A DNA stretch of 64,000 bases from Alkaliflexus imshenetskii DSM 15055 (lineage in GTDB: Bacteria; Bacteroidota; Bacteroidia; Bacteroidales; Marinilabiliaceae), in NCBI RefSeq assembly GCF_000517065.1, contig NZ_KI912105.1, positions 1,348,405 through 1,412,404 on the forward strand. Direction: 5' to 3'. The stretch's first letter is position 1; every line of letters starts with the position of its first letter. The position numbers and the translations under genes were made by a program. The notes under the pieces were generated by a model. That model saw only the letters and a list, made by a program, of their open reading frames with translations, was not told the DNA's origin and did no database searches. Of the stretch, positions 47,801-54,078 are shown piece by piece.

Positions 47801-50800
47801 GTAGGCTGAGTTATTACGATAGATGATGGAAGTGCATAAGTGCATCGCGGATAATTAGAGTCGCGCACCCAAACATCATAACTTCCTGCTGGCAAATTGG
47901 TAAACCTACGACCAGTAGTTCCCACATTGGGAGCCAGCCAATTTACGCCATCAATGGAAAACTGATAGATTGCGGTAGCTGCTCCACCAGAGGCCACAAC
48001 CTCGAAAACGCCGGTGGATGAACCATTACAGACAATATTTACCCTCGAAGCCAACGTCTCAGTTAACGAAATAACAGGGTTTTGTGCAATCTCTATAACA
48101 GAAGATGCTACGCAGCCATTAAAATCGGTAACTGTGACAGTATAAAATCCGGGGGGCTGATTCAAAATGGAAACATCTGTACCCACAATCACATTGGCAG
48201 CATTACGCCATTCAATCGCATACCCCGAAGGATAGGTAACCAAATCGATAAACGGAATACCTCCTGAAATTGTAACCGATGCGCGCCCTTCACAATCAAC
48301 TCCTGTAACGCAAGGCATACAACCTGTTGCCACAGATGATGTTGCAAGTGTCAATGCCGTAGCAGGCTGCCCAATAACAACTGAAACCCATGATGGTGTT
48401 TCACAGCCTCTTGAATCTACAACCCGTATATGATAGGTACCTGCAGTAAGATTACTGATAACATTGGATGGCAGATTGGTAAAGGTGGTACCACCATCGG
48501 TTGAGAATCTATATGTATATGGCGCTACACCTCCTGAAGCCAGAATGGTAATCTGACCATTGCTGCCACCATTACAAGTCACATGGCTGGTGCTGATGGC
48601 TGCTGCCACCTGACTCTCACGCACTTCAACCACACCCGTCATTAGGGATGTACAACCTCCGGTAGTAGCTATCGCCCGCACAGTGTAATCGCCTGATGTT
48701 GTAACAGCAGTAAACGCGATTGCATTACCTGATCCTGCAACTGTTTGCACAGGCGCTGAAAAATCTAAATTTCGTATCAACTGGTAATTCACATCGGTCT
48801 GTGAATTCTCCACACCGATTACAATACCTGATCCTCCACTACAATAATAACCCCCAAATGCAACTTTAGGTGTAATTTCATATACTGCTGGCGATTGACG
48901 CACCGTAAATGTTTTTGTGCGTGATGTTACGCACCCATTTGCATTTACATAGGTATATGTAACAGGATGATTTCCAGGAGTTACCAGCATCGGGTTAAAA
49001 GTAGCACGTCCATCATCAGGCGTACCATTGTCAATACCAGCTCCTGAGTAGTTGCCCGAACCTGTAAGGCCGCCAGAGACAAAACTGCCTTCGAGTTCCA
49101 CCAAACCGCCATCCTGACAGTAGTTTACAGGATCAGTAAGGCCGCCAAAGTTTACATCGGGAGCAGCCACCACATTCACCTGCTTGGTAAACACTGTAAC
49201 ACATCCATTGTTTGCAGTATTATCAAAACGATAAGTTACAAAATAGGAACCGATGCCCACATAAGCAGGATCAAAATATGCAACTTCGGCATTATGAGAT
49301 GAAAGATACGTTCTTACCCCGCCCCCATCAACCACATACAATGGCGAACGACCAATGGCGTTGGTAGTTGATGACAAAGTATAAACCGCTCCTGACTCAC
49401 CGGGATTGTTCACTTCTATTCTGAAGGGGCCAACACCGTTTTCACAATACTCATCTGCCAGATTGTCGATGTAAATGGTTTCATAACCAATGACAGTAAC
49501 TGTCAACTCCTTTACATCCGAACAAGAGGGCGTAGCTACTGTGCGGCGTAAGGTATGCACACCAACACCAGCAACAGCAGGGTTAAAGGTGTTTCCGGAA
49601 ACCCCGGGGCCTGAATAATATCCTCCGGGCGAAGCACCTGCTGATGGTTGCAAGATTACAAGAGAAGCATCACGACAAAATTGTGTGAAACCATTTGAAG
49701 TGGTAAATGTAGCATTCAAAACGGCTTCAACAGTAATGGTCTCGATAAACGCATTGCTACATCCGCTTGCGTCAACATGCTCATAAACCAGCACATACGT
49801 ACCGGGAACTGAGGCCGATGGCGTAAACACAAACGGATCGCCAGCCGACGGATTAAATTTCTCAGCTATTAGGTTGGCAGGATCAAATGTATTGATATAG
49901 ATGGCCATTCGCCCTGTGGATGGTGTACCCCACCAATTTTGAGCGCCGTCTGTTGAGCAGAATACATTGCTGGTTAATCCGTTAATTGAAATAGTGGTAC
50001 CTACCTGTATTTGCTGAGAATAGCTTGCCCTGCAACCTGTGATGGGATCACGATAATTGTAATTAACAGTATGTAGCCCATTTCCTGCCACTGAAGGATC
50101 GAAGATTGCAGTACCATTGCCATTATCCGTAACACCAGAGCCGGAGAAAACACCGTCATTGGTTGTGATGTCTGCATCGGCAGCAGGTGGTCGGTGAAAA
50201 TAAGCCTGAAGTGTTATAGCTGCATTGGTTTGACAAGTGGTGGTTGGTAAACCACTGAATCTCACCACATCATTGAGGTCTTCCTGAATGGTGGTAACCC
50301 GATCCATTGTGGACACACATCCATTCAAATCGGTATATGTATATCTTACAGTATAAACACCCGGACCACTACCAGAATTTACAATTCCCGATGGAGACAA
50401 GGTCATGGTGCCATTGCCATTGTCGTTCCACATGGCGCCGGGAGCATGGCCTACCAACTGAAAAACACCACGGTTATTGGTTGGCGTTCCGGTGATAAGG
50501 GCATTGCCATCGTTGGCACAGTAGGAGCCAGCCAAACCAGAAATGTTAATAACAGGAGGTGCTGTTACAACAATTGGTTTGGTAATTGAATTAACACAAG
50601 AGTTAACATCCTGATAGGTATAGGTAATGTTGTGTGTTCCCGGAGCAACAGCTCCCGGATTAAAATTGTATGTAGCAGGAATTATTCCTGTACCGGAAAA
50701 GCTACCACCTGCCGGAACCGGAGTCAAAGCAATGATTCCGCCATTCTGACATACGGAATAGTCGTTGCCGGGAGGTGCAAAATCTACAACTGGCAGCGGA

Positions 50801-53529
50801 TTCACTGTTACTGTTATCGGTCGGTTGGCACTACAGCCAAACTGCGTGGTTGCTGTAACGCTGTATGTAGTGGTTACAGGAGGAGAAACAGTAATGGTTT
50901 GATTATTGCCAAGTCCGTCGCTCCACTGATAGGAACCACCAAAGCCTGCTCCTTGAGCAGTAATGGCTACCGGAGCCCCTCCGGCACACACACGCGGATT
51001 CTCAGGATTGAAGGTGATAGATGGCAACGGATCCACAAAGAACTCAGCAAACCCTGTTCCCGATACAACCTCACAATTATTGGCATCGCGTAAATTGGCG
51101 ATGGTGTAGGTCACAGTCTGGTCGGGGGTAACAGAGATGGGATTAAATATGGTTGAGGGATGGTTAATAACTTGTATTACTGGCAGTCCGGCATTGTTCA
51201 CAATGTCAAATGAGAATGGCGCAGTTCCGGTAAGCGTAATCCCCAACCGGAAATCAGCTGCAGTTCCTTCACATCGTCTGAAGGTTGCAGAAGCCACATA
51301 AATATTTGCTGTTGGAAGCGGTGCAATGGTGATATTTGGAGAACCACTCATCTGTATGTCACAGCCTCCTTCGTTGGAGGCGCGCACTGTGTACGCGCCG
51401 GCAACCTGGTTGTTCCACTGAATTGGATTTCCGTCACCTGGTATTGTTGAAACAATTACGCCATCACGCAGCAAACGATAGTTTACATTATTCTCAGAAC
51501 CATTCAACGTTAGGGTAACGCCTGAGAGTGGAGCCGAAGAACAATAGCTTAACTTGTTGGCTGATAAATTATAAACCGAAGGTTGCGCCTGAACAATTAA
51601 CTGTCCGCTCATCTCAGACAGGCAATTACCTCCTGTTGATGCCCATACAGTGTATATTCCAGGTATGGATTGATTACCAAAAGTAACCGGATTTCCGGTG
51701 GAGCCGTTTCGTGAAGCACCGGTTGCAGTGCCATTCCGATATAAATAATAAGTGGTTCCGGTATAGGAAGTACTGAGTCGAACCTCTCCCGAAGGGCAAA
51801 ACAATCCTGTATTTACAAGATTTACATCAACCGGAACATTATATATCTGGCGTGAGCCATTCATCAATACCGGAGGACAGCTTCCTGATTGAGCGCTTAC
51901 TGTATAAATGCCGGCATTGCTAACCGAGAAGGCATTGGCTATAGGAGCGCCGTTGCCGTCTATTTCAACTGATGGCGCCAATGGCAATCCATTGCGCAAC
52001 AAAGTATATCTGATTCCTGTTTGGCTTCCGCTTAATCCAATAACAGTAGTGGAACCTGCACAACCGCCCGGATCGCCTGTAAGGTTAAATACAAGTGGAT
52101 CAGGCTGACGTGTGTAAACTACAGATGGCAGGGAGGTTAATAGTTCACTCGGAGCTGCACACCCACCGCCTGAGATTGAGGTGATACGATATTCTGCATT
52201 GCCAGCTAAATCAGGCATGGTCACAGTTGTGGTTGTATTACTACTGACAGTAAAAGTCTGCGAGGTTGAATTGGTAATATTGGATACAATTACTGTAATG
52301 GGACCGGTACTTCCGGTCATTACCACATTTAAATCCAACGATGGTGTGATGGTTCCGCAGAAGTTGGTAACACCGTTTGCAGCAAAAGTATTTACATCAA
52401 AGCCAACCATATTTAGGTTGGCAGCGGGCGAAATGGCATAACAAAGCGGATTACTCTGCTCTATCACTTTAAAATTGTAAGTACCCGGATTACTTGTACT
52501 AATGGTATTTGTAGAGCCGCTTCCGCTTCCAGGGCCAGGAAAACCATTGTATAACCAAACGTAATCCAAAGCTCCTGCAGAGGGCGATGAGCCAATGCCT
52601 GTCAATGATGTCGCATCGGTACACACGGCAATATCGCCGGCCGGACTAATGCTCGCATTTAAGCCATAATTGGCAACTACCACCGGCTCAGAAGACAATG
52701 TTCGACCGCATGCACTTACACTTGCAGTATAACTTCCGGCCTGCCCGCCTGTACTTACAGTGGGACCTGAACCTATTGGTGCTCCATCTCTGTTCCACGT
52801 ATAAGTGAGTGCAACATCGTAGGGTATAACCTCCAATGTAATGTTTGGTGTAGGGTTACCGCATACCGAACCACCACCTACTACCTGCAGAACAATATTC
52901 TCTGCCGATACATTTATACCATTGGTTTGACTAAAACAAGTTGTGCCGGATACCGTGTGCGTTGCAATGGCAAAAACCTCGTAAGCCGAAGTGGAACCAA
53001 CCGGATAAGTGAAATTGTAAGTAGCATTTAAATCAGTTGCAGAGACAAGGGTTGTAACATTGGTAGAGACATCCCTTCGATATTTGGCATAATTTGTAGC
53101 GCTGGTAGTACCGCTGCTGCTGCTAATCGAAAAATTATGATTCTGCCCACTGCACAACAGCACGTCATTGGTGTTACCCAATGCATTGCGCAACTGATAT
53201 GGATCTGCATTAACCGGAACGGTAACTACAAATGTGTGCAAGGTGCCGGGGTTCCGACGCCATTTAAGTGTGTAGGTTTGTCCCTGAACAAAGCCGGATA
53301 TCCAGAAATTGCCATCTGGCAGATAGTTAAATGTAAGACCTGCTCGATCCTCCCAAGTACCTTGAGTTGTGTGCCCACCTGCCACACCGGAAAACAAAAA
53401 ATCTCTCGTAATAATACCACCGCCACACGCTGTTCGCGTATGATTGGTATTTGCTTGGAGATGCAGCGATACCAAAACCGCAGCTATAAATAATAGAAAA
53501 CTTTTTAGGCGTAGAAATCCAGGCTTCAT
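32500..53529 (-). CDS. Giant SprB-like surface protein with T9SS type B sorting domain
   Basis: About 7,009 residues, over 700 kDa, from ATG 53529 (a TTG two codons upstream is also in frame). Order: signal peptide (1-26); unusual N-terminal domain (about 27-130); Ig- and PKD-like region to about 1640; about 35 SprB-type repeats (1640-4700); Ig/PKD-like linker (4700-5170); 19 copies of another ~80-residue repeat (5170-6745); two PKD domains (6746-6826 and 6826-6906); T9SS type B C-terminal domain (about 6906-7009, with VFPNAFKPRPGSD and FKMQIFNRWGQQIFET). SprB of Flavobacterium johnsoniae is a motile surface adhesin of about 6,500 residues, made by a gene next to sprF, as here. Exported across both membranes by the T9SS; adhesion, gliding or aggregation is inferred. 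The frame is intact throughout. Confidence 0.93.
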   Translation of the reverse strand: MKPGFLRLKSFLLFIAAVLVSLHLQANTNHTRTACGGGIITRDFLFSGVAGGHTTQGTWEDRAGLTFNYLPDGNFWISGFVQGQTYTLKWRRNPGTLHTFVVTVPVNADPYQLRNALGNTNDVLLCSGQNHNFSISSSSGTTSATNYAKYRRDVSTNVTTLVSATDLNATYNFTYPVGSTSAYEVFAIATHTVSGTTCFSQTNGINVSAENIVLQVVGGGSVCGNPTPNITLEVIPYDVALTYTWNRDGAPIGSGPTVSTGGQAGSYTASVSACGRTLSSEPVVVANYGLNASISPAGDIAVCTDATSLTGIGSSPSAGALDYVWLYNGFPGPGSGSGSTNTISTSNPGTYNFKVIEQSNPLCYAISPAANLNMVGFDVNTFAANGVTNFCGTITPSLDLNVVMTGSTGPITVIVSNITNSTSQTFTVSSNTTTTVTMPDLAGNAEYRITSISGGGCAAPSELLTSLPSVVYTRQPDPLVFNLTGDPGGCAGSTTVIGLSGSQTGIRYTLLRNGLPLAPSVEIDGNGAPIANAFSVSNAGIYTVSAQSGSCPPVLMNGSRQIYNVPVDVNLVNTGLFCPSGEVRLSTSYTGTTYYLYRNGTATGASRNGSTGNPVTFGNQSIPGIYTVWASTGGNCLSEMSGQLIVQAQPSVYNLSANKLSYCSSAPLSGVTLTLNGSENNVNYRLLRDGVIVSTIPGDGNPIQWNNQVAGAYTVRASNEGGCDIQMSGSPNITIAPLPTANIYVASATFRRCEGTAADFRLGITLTGTAPFSFDIVNNAGLPVIQVINHPSTIFNPISVTPDQTVTYTIANLRDANNCEVVSGTGFAEFFVDPLPSITFNPENPRVCAGGAPVAITAQGAGFGGSYQWSDGLGNNQTITVSPPVTTTYSVTATTQFGCSANRPITVTVNPLPVVDFAPPGNDYSVCQNGGIIALTPVPAGGSFSGTGIIPATYNFNPGAVAPGTHNITYTYQDVNSCVNSITKPIVVTAPPVINISGLAGSYCANDGNALITGTPTNNRGVFQLVGHAPGAMWNDNGNGTMTLSPSGIVNSGSGPGVYTVRYTYTDLNGCVSTMDRVTTIQEDLNDVVRFSGLPTTTCQTNAAITLQAYFHRPPAADADITTNDGVFSGSGVTDNGNGTAIFDPSVAGNGLHTVNYNYRDPITGCRASYSQQIQVGTTISINGLTSNVFCSTDGAQNWWGTPSTGRMAIYINTFDPANLIAEKFNPSAGDPFVFTPSASVPGTYVLVYEHVDASGCSNAFIETITVEAVLNATFTTSNGFTQFCRDASLVILQPSAGASPGGYYSGPGVSGNTFNPAVAGVGVHTLRRTVATPSCSDVKELTVTVIGYETIYIDNLADEYCENGVGPFRIEVNNPGESGAVYTLSSTTNAIGRSPLYVVDGGGVRTYLSSHNAEVAYFDPAYVGIGSYFVTYRFDNTANNGCVTVFTKQVNVVAAPDVNFGGLTDPVNYCQDGGLVELEGSFVSGGLTGSGNYSGAGIDNGTPDDGRATFNPMLVTPGNHPVTYTYVNANGCVTSRTKTFTVRQSPAVYEITPKVAFGGYYCSGGSGIVIGVENSQTDVNYQLIRNLDFSAPVQTVAGSGNAIAFTAVTTSGDYTVRAIATTGGCTSLMTGVVEVRESQVAAAISTSHVTCNGGSNGQITILASGGVAPYTYRFSTDGGTTFTNLPSNVISNLTAGTYHIRVVDSRGCETPSWVSVVIGQPATALTLATSSVATGCMPCVTGVDCEGRASVTISGGIPFIDLVTYPSGYAIEWRNAANVIVGTDVSILNQPPGFYTVTVTDFNGCVASSVIEIAQNPVISLTETLASRVNIVCNGSSTGVFEVVASGGAATAIYQFSIDGVNWLAPNVGTTGRRFTNLPAGSYDVWVRDSNYPRCTYALPSSIVITQPTALSLNVVDTQMNLCHGNSIGRIEVLAQGGVGPYQYSINGAAWVASPLFSNLAAGIYNISVRDNNGCIFSGLPPVEITQPANPILAPVNIVQQIACHGGNDGIIRVTPFGGSAPYLYSWQRVGDPIWTSTAQQPEGLIAGTYRVRVTDANGCYVDSENVTLSQPASAITATIPVATVNHVSCNGAADGSFLVSVTPVGVYEYSIDAGVTWQASNQFSGLNAGTYNVSVRNSSGCTVFDATQVTINELNALSVGVAVTPVTCHGENNGSALVTVTGGELSGTVNYVLYKRNNYGVWTLSAAATKTIAPFDTHTFLTLTGGEYRVQVTDNQSCVSVYDFVVPQPDAWTVDYDVFNVSLAGGSDGRILINSVSGASGPYAFELYNHTTSVLITTQNGNATAFNGYAAGTYRVRIIATNNCYTEIIVTITQPGDLVVSTTTSPVVCTGDASGSIFVTITSGTAPYSIRWQGVMPDGAPIDQTITTVNGNYTIGNLYAGNYLVTITDNEGDLVTRNVTITEPASLSLLLSANDVSCFGEGDGSIDFEIVTTRDVAIVDGYRTIWSGPGISIDNTYSNPNVRVLNDLNRGIYNVSVVDGNGCLFTSSIQIEEPEEIKVTLVAKTNLTCYNAGNGSIQVSASGRPGGTVFNYAWERYNSGPVNEDSSWDPYAGTVNQPVINTLPAGVYRVRATEAIAGGCSGVSLPIIIAQPDEVQLYRIGAVQHINTCNGDANGLVHLGVNGGVAPFVLRYGTVTESWNGIGAFTVSGLSAGNYLFEITDDNGCSDTHTETINEPQPLVVSNFEYGIECDDLTSGYVSFEVTGGVVVGATNSYRALLVRNENNQVYYNGLLASAVNAPLPVSLIEGSYTIHIFDANSTNSSACKFERVFEIRNVRIQADIQEPQCIGQDNGSITLNVTGGSGNFAFDWYGPDGFTATTASIISLRPGTYNVRVTDSNEGCYIEHEYIIGYQNTLLLTTSASHVTCYGGSNGSITANVIGGVAPYNYLWEKFDGTSYVPLINSQTLSNQTIGTYRVVVTDSNGCQVSEEDIEITQPVDFTIDDIINVANVSCQGSANGSFTVVPSRAGNFEYSINGINWQVSPIFTNLVAGGYQVSMRDRDRATPDFCAKPNIRNVEITQPVALSLSLTSITSVDCFEGNNGAIQISPSGGTAPYSYQWYRKTSTGNIPLTIGSVNPASGFYAGEYLVRVTDDNGCFIWSDVYTVTEPVSAPAITVVSNQPVTSNGGTDGSITISVTGGTPGYGITWYGTDGTTIIATNVTSVYNLTAGIYRVVITDSNNCIRDREVTVSQPDNALSLNYVVTQPAPCSGAENGIIELEAAGGLPPYTFELFRYPNTPIPALTISGAYATYSNLSPGFYEAFVTDANGVVFNQRDIELSNPVPIELFLFNKSNVTCNGEQDGTITFRAEGGTGGAFEYVVLPDNGMAITGSVVAGVDMALTGLDAGLYTINVTDGAGCYLVRTFEITQPAPIVITGVVNDALCAGSSDGRIQVAISGGMGSGIPFEYRWLRDDGGMWVVIPGEESNLLRDIPAGRYKVEVTELAGASCQSESEVFVVGEPSQLVVTASPFEVNTCPGDNSGRIEVTVHGGVAPYVVNNGVQTLYGNGPSFVFNQLFAGPYAIVVTDRNGGGCQEVRNVTLGEPASALLMSVFNKGVTCLDAASESEQFNVSFTLSGGVPSSGGLYRRHIHVVNLVTSAVRTKTVEGVVSELVNLDDMSLPAGQYRMTVTDLNAPVSANCAAVVRDFELTRINVTNSIINASCQGAFNGSIELTVTGGSGNYSYSWSKTGDATFNVSTQDLSNISAGTYTVVISDVSEPSRCVLTRMYEVGNTKTLTLEYALVPVSCFGGSDGAIRITGVANAAPGVQYFWNGSSVAGSNELTGLAAGDYSVEVVDGSGCSVTGIFTVTQPASLVSFTLDSSLDCATDRRSISVENLTGGTGPFVSSSFAWSGPGTYTRSTDGRTISGITTGGVYTLKVTDARGCSTIESININGAITLSTEVGHVVCNGGNTGNIILNVSGGSSSLTYLWSRDGEPAFSRTTKDIGNLAAGRYTVVVTDPSQVCSAGGVYTVTETVDVIQPSAIAVVGNITHNECAGDAAGRINLHSVTGGTAPYSFVWTTGNGSGLDITSRNQSGLTAGTYTVVVIDAKGCVSAPVSFTVNQPDPLTLTLAVDNTNCSNQNRIEIISHGGGVGPYEFIWDGPGASAGTSLLKTNLPGGTYTITMVDMGTSQRCNTSRIVELTKPLTVTASVLPETCLGSNNGVITLDVSGGTQPYSFVWAAAPGIVTSDRNQAELPAGNYNVRVLDSRTGGACHVDLNVAVPLLHNIQLQAAIDNVECFGESTGAIYLTVQNGSGNYTYQWTKGAFSASTRNITNIPAGDYTVTVTDQVFGCTMTGVYTVEQPANPIQISVVDITPNLCRNDRNGAIDISVSGGTAPYNFLWTGPGNLTASTNQNQAGLAGGNYFVTVTDAWNCVVSNFGPITVPEPATSITIDVIEVTPVTATGANNGTIQVNVSGGTGSYVILWYNEAGTLIPSLNNLTFASGLAGGNYRIEVEDTNDCTAETTAYVYEPGQVLGLSIQKEHVGPCFGENNGRIFVTVTGGELPYQYIRLYSGVGIVGEVTNANSHNFSSLPAGDYTVEVRDAFGNVLTAPVRIIAPSAPLLVTANVTQQVECRGAATGVITARVSGGVPNSSGDYQLLLSGGPSGTSQTVLVKANTDYLFNNLPKGVYSVRVIDDSNVKRVPAGSITYAEGYGNGQFQLGSDCSAIQEGLIVMQPEAIVNISVEPGSEEICQGERPRLVISTSGWTFPAPLTITLNNGNSFNVTSATHVYDVATLPVNPVTTYSIVSVMSGSCSKGTGTGEAIVQMNSLPTASISGNARICAGETVRLDVVLTGVAPWRIEYNDGNGNVFVENNIMSSPHSLFVQPSVSSTYNLVSVQDRNCTGTVSGSAPVIVEESTSVGFVGTDGFNEICLGDPFTLRFGFDATSLGPWQVTYSEVRLQNGLPTGAVTQRTISVASSMLNTNREYEIDVNPSNSVRYTILSIVSNGCSGTVIGLPTDILVRNKPLLPGAIVGNIEPCQGSTNIYTIPALDNVSHYVWILPDGSQVVSTNTITIPFASDASNGRLYVYGVNDCGDGPMQYIDITMLPLPDTNGLTIQGSPNLCQGAERIPFYVDAVPYADEYIWTVPDGWVVDGNGSRHILLNVPANLVSFTGVITVTPRNGCGNAATPLHHTIQVRPNPIANAGTDQLDLCADATTMSATLPAGATGSWSVVSGSALISDTERISPTANVTSISRGDVVLRWTVTSDLYGCTASDDVVVRNNQLAVYATSDHTSVCNGISVVRGTPPASGVTGSWSVVSPVGSLAQFDSYSNAVTTVRNLAPGENRLLWTLNQNNCNSSAEVIVMNNQVPQATINGQVSPALLDLPCGDNQIILTGNSPGLFTGRWTVAQGIGHIQNENSAVTQITNIGQGVNEFVWTITNGECSSSTSIIIRNNRLEVFAGAPRTICENQVTLDGSIHSGPGIFGEWIAPAGVILSNGTNPKATASNLRPGDNLFVWRVTKNGCVSESSVVITNNAPTQAAVGVDLRICGESTQLSGNLPVEGTGRWSIVSGSGDFGNVNQHNTLVNNVGMGDNIYRWTISKGICTSSADIKVTNRKVLVDAGKDFVTCDRIVTLSGSPVPAGMTGRWQVVSGGATIPAANIGNNIVTVGIDYGSNTFRWTITDNSVSGSPCVSFDEVTVYNSTPGNVGIIGGNRTVGSETILEALEPSGSATGYWELMSGGATIEILSNLSIRVTNLRRGENTFRWTVVNGACIDYVEVIVTNGEVIQANAGVDQVTCDNFTRLEANDPQEAIGEWSVVYGSGSFENRFDRRTRVTNLRPGDNIFRWTIRYATSFTFDDVTITNNKPDQANAGHDDIICESFTELRANTPSPGMGVGRWELIDGGGTFNPDLPQTMVTDLANGINRFRYTITKGTGPNACVSSDIVTITNGLPTPADAGVGSEVAICTDRFQLKPNTPTFGVASWALGSVGQARFEGNWVYDLAPGPNELIYRIATEHCVSEDVFVVHNNKPSDAFAGIDRNLCVDNVRLAASTPIHGTGRWERVIGAGEIANINDPASHVTGLARGANHFRWTVTRGECSSVDEVVINYNLIDANAGENEIICTNSTQLMASNPLPGEGTWGVLGGSGSANFADITDPYTTVTNLDQGDNILTWTVNHKGCVSVSQVVITNNSPTLAHAGPDQALCEPSVILAANVPVVGQGQWTIRNGGGDFALNPASTDPTMTPLTDPSAVVNNLRFGTNIFRWTIRNEDCVSYDDVVVEFNRIEADAGYPKTICASEVILEGNNPLPGVGSWSVPGGQGAALFDDPSSSTTRVRNLRRGDNTLRWTINYKGCVTHKDVIITNSLPSEAYAGNTQILCSDEAILDATNPAVGTGSWRVVTGSGLFESDTQHNTRVTQLGQGDNVFVWTTVNGLCTLEDQVLIRNDRPSEPYAGANYEEVCSNTFELKAALPDYGQGMWSIIQGGGLISEPTNPRAVINLLNQGENRLRWTVSSGNCSRFAEVVINNNTPTTANAGPDINDCKDWHVLDANTPVVGTGRWERVSGNGVFDDVTNPKSAVRNLGFGENVFRWAITNGTCVTSDIVRVFNRIPDKAYAGSDQVICENYTSLNGNDPITGTGIWRVVKGKGTFDNPGVFNTIVRDVGFGENIYRWEVAYGECHTFDEVAVVSHKTHAYAGEDQIVYEPWAVLNANNSGALGGRWSVVGTSPAVFDDADFFNTVVRNLSEGINTFRWEIDVNGCVVYDLVSIDYRVVPDAGFIVDTDEGCYPLRVRFTNYSVGGTQYLWDFGDGNTSADRNPIHTFTRPGIFTVRLIAPGPDGLDGVSTRNIVVHDHPVADFTVNPQLVYVPGDKARFYDLSTDAVSWFWDFGDGRTSIDRNPSHQYLDEGVFDVTLIVTNRYTCVDTLVVQGAIIAEPQGFVVFPNAFKPRPGSDPSVGVDPSAEYVVVFKPAYRDVDHFKMQIFNRWGQQIFETNDIDRGWDGMHDGQLAPQAVYIYHVTGQYINGREFRITGSVLLVR
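32815..33295 (-). other. Two tandem PKD domains of the giant protein
   Basis: Both contain the PKD signature: YLWDFGDGNTSADRNP in the first and WFWDFGDGRTSIDRNP in the second, about 80 residues each, immediately before the sorting domain. Confidence 0.9.
33296..38020 (-). repeat. 19-copy ~80-residue repeat array (protein level)
   Basis: Repeating unit: an A-x-AG-x-D-x-x-I-C opening, L-x-A/G-N-x-P about 10 residues later, G-x-G-x-W, a V-x-x-L-x-x-G-x-N strand, F-R-W-T-I and a second cysteine near position 70 (G-x-C-x-S/T). Copies are diverged with no long identical blocks visible. Most copies have both cysteines, so an intra-repeat disulfide is likely; a few lack one. I do not know a named family for this unit. 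Confidence 0.75.
39420..48620 (-). repeat. About 35-copy SprB-type repeat array (protein level)
   Basis: Units of about 87 residues with core V-x-C-x-G-x-x-x-G-x-I-x-V-x-x-x-GG-x-x-P-Y-x-Y-x-W, then L-x-A-G-x-Y-x-V-x-V-x-D-x-x-G-C and a Q-P-x link (variants ITQP, VSQP, ITEP). About five copies have lost the first cysteine. Copies differ greatly from one another. Confidence 0.88.
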
Positions 53530-54078
53530 AAGCAAAACACATTAATAGTATAATGTAACGCTGCTTGCAGTGCATGAAATGGCTGACTATTAACAGGTAA
53601 CAAACCTGCAGAGACACTCGCATCCATGGCTAAAAAACGGCACAATCCGTAAATTAAAGAAAATGAGTGCCAAAACCAAACAATACAGCTTACATTGATA
53701 CGCAAATCTATCAAAAAATGTTAGCTTATACGGTGTTAAAACAAAATTTAAAGAGAATTATCTCATCAACCGACTATAATTATCTCTAAACTATGAAATA
53801 AGAAATCAGTCGCATTTAGTCAAAATAAAGCTGCGTTTTATCAAAAATGTAGAAAAAGCAATAAAACACCTCTACAACACACACGAATCCAAGAACCCAT
53901 TACTCATCAGGGCTGTCTACAAAATGACCAGTTAGCGCCGCTTACACATCCTCTGATACGAAAAACCCACAGCAGCAATAAATCCGGCTGATAAAAATCA
54001 TTCAGATATTTGATTTGTGACAATTTTATTTTACCTAATTTTAATAAAACAGAAACATCTATACTAAACAAATATACC
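53530..54078. other. Divergent intergenic region, giant gene / gdhA
   Basis: 549 nt between two divergently transcribed genes with no supportable gene. It must contain both promoters, but I found no convincing TTTG/TAnnTTTG pair on either strand. It is AT-rich, mainly in the gdhA-proximal half. Confidence 0.5.

Noticed and set aside
32500-53529. CRISPR or DNA-level tandem repeat in the giant gene
   Set aside because: The periodicity is at protein level; nucleotide copies are diverged and no regular spacers or identical repeats are visible.
53530-53535. TTG start two codons upstream of the giant protein's ATG
   Set aside because: The ATG at 53529 gives a better signal peptide start, and Bacteroidota starts are mainly ATG.
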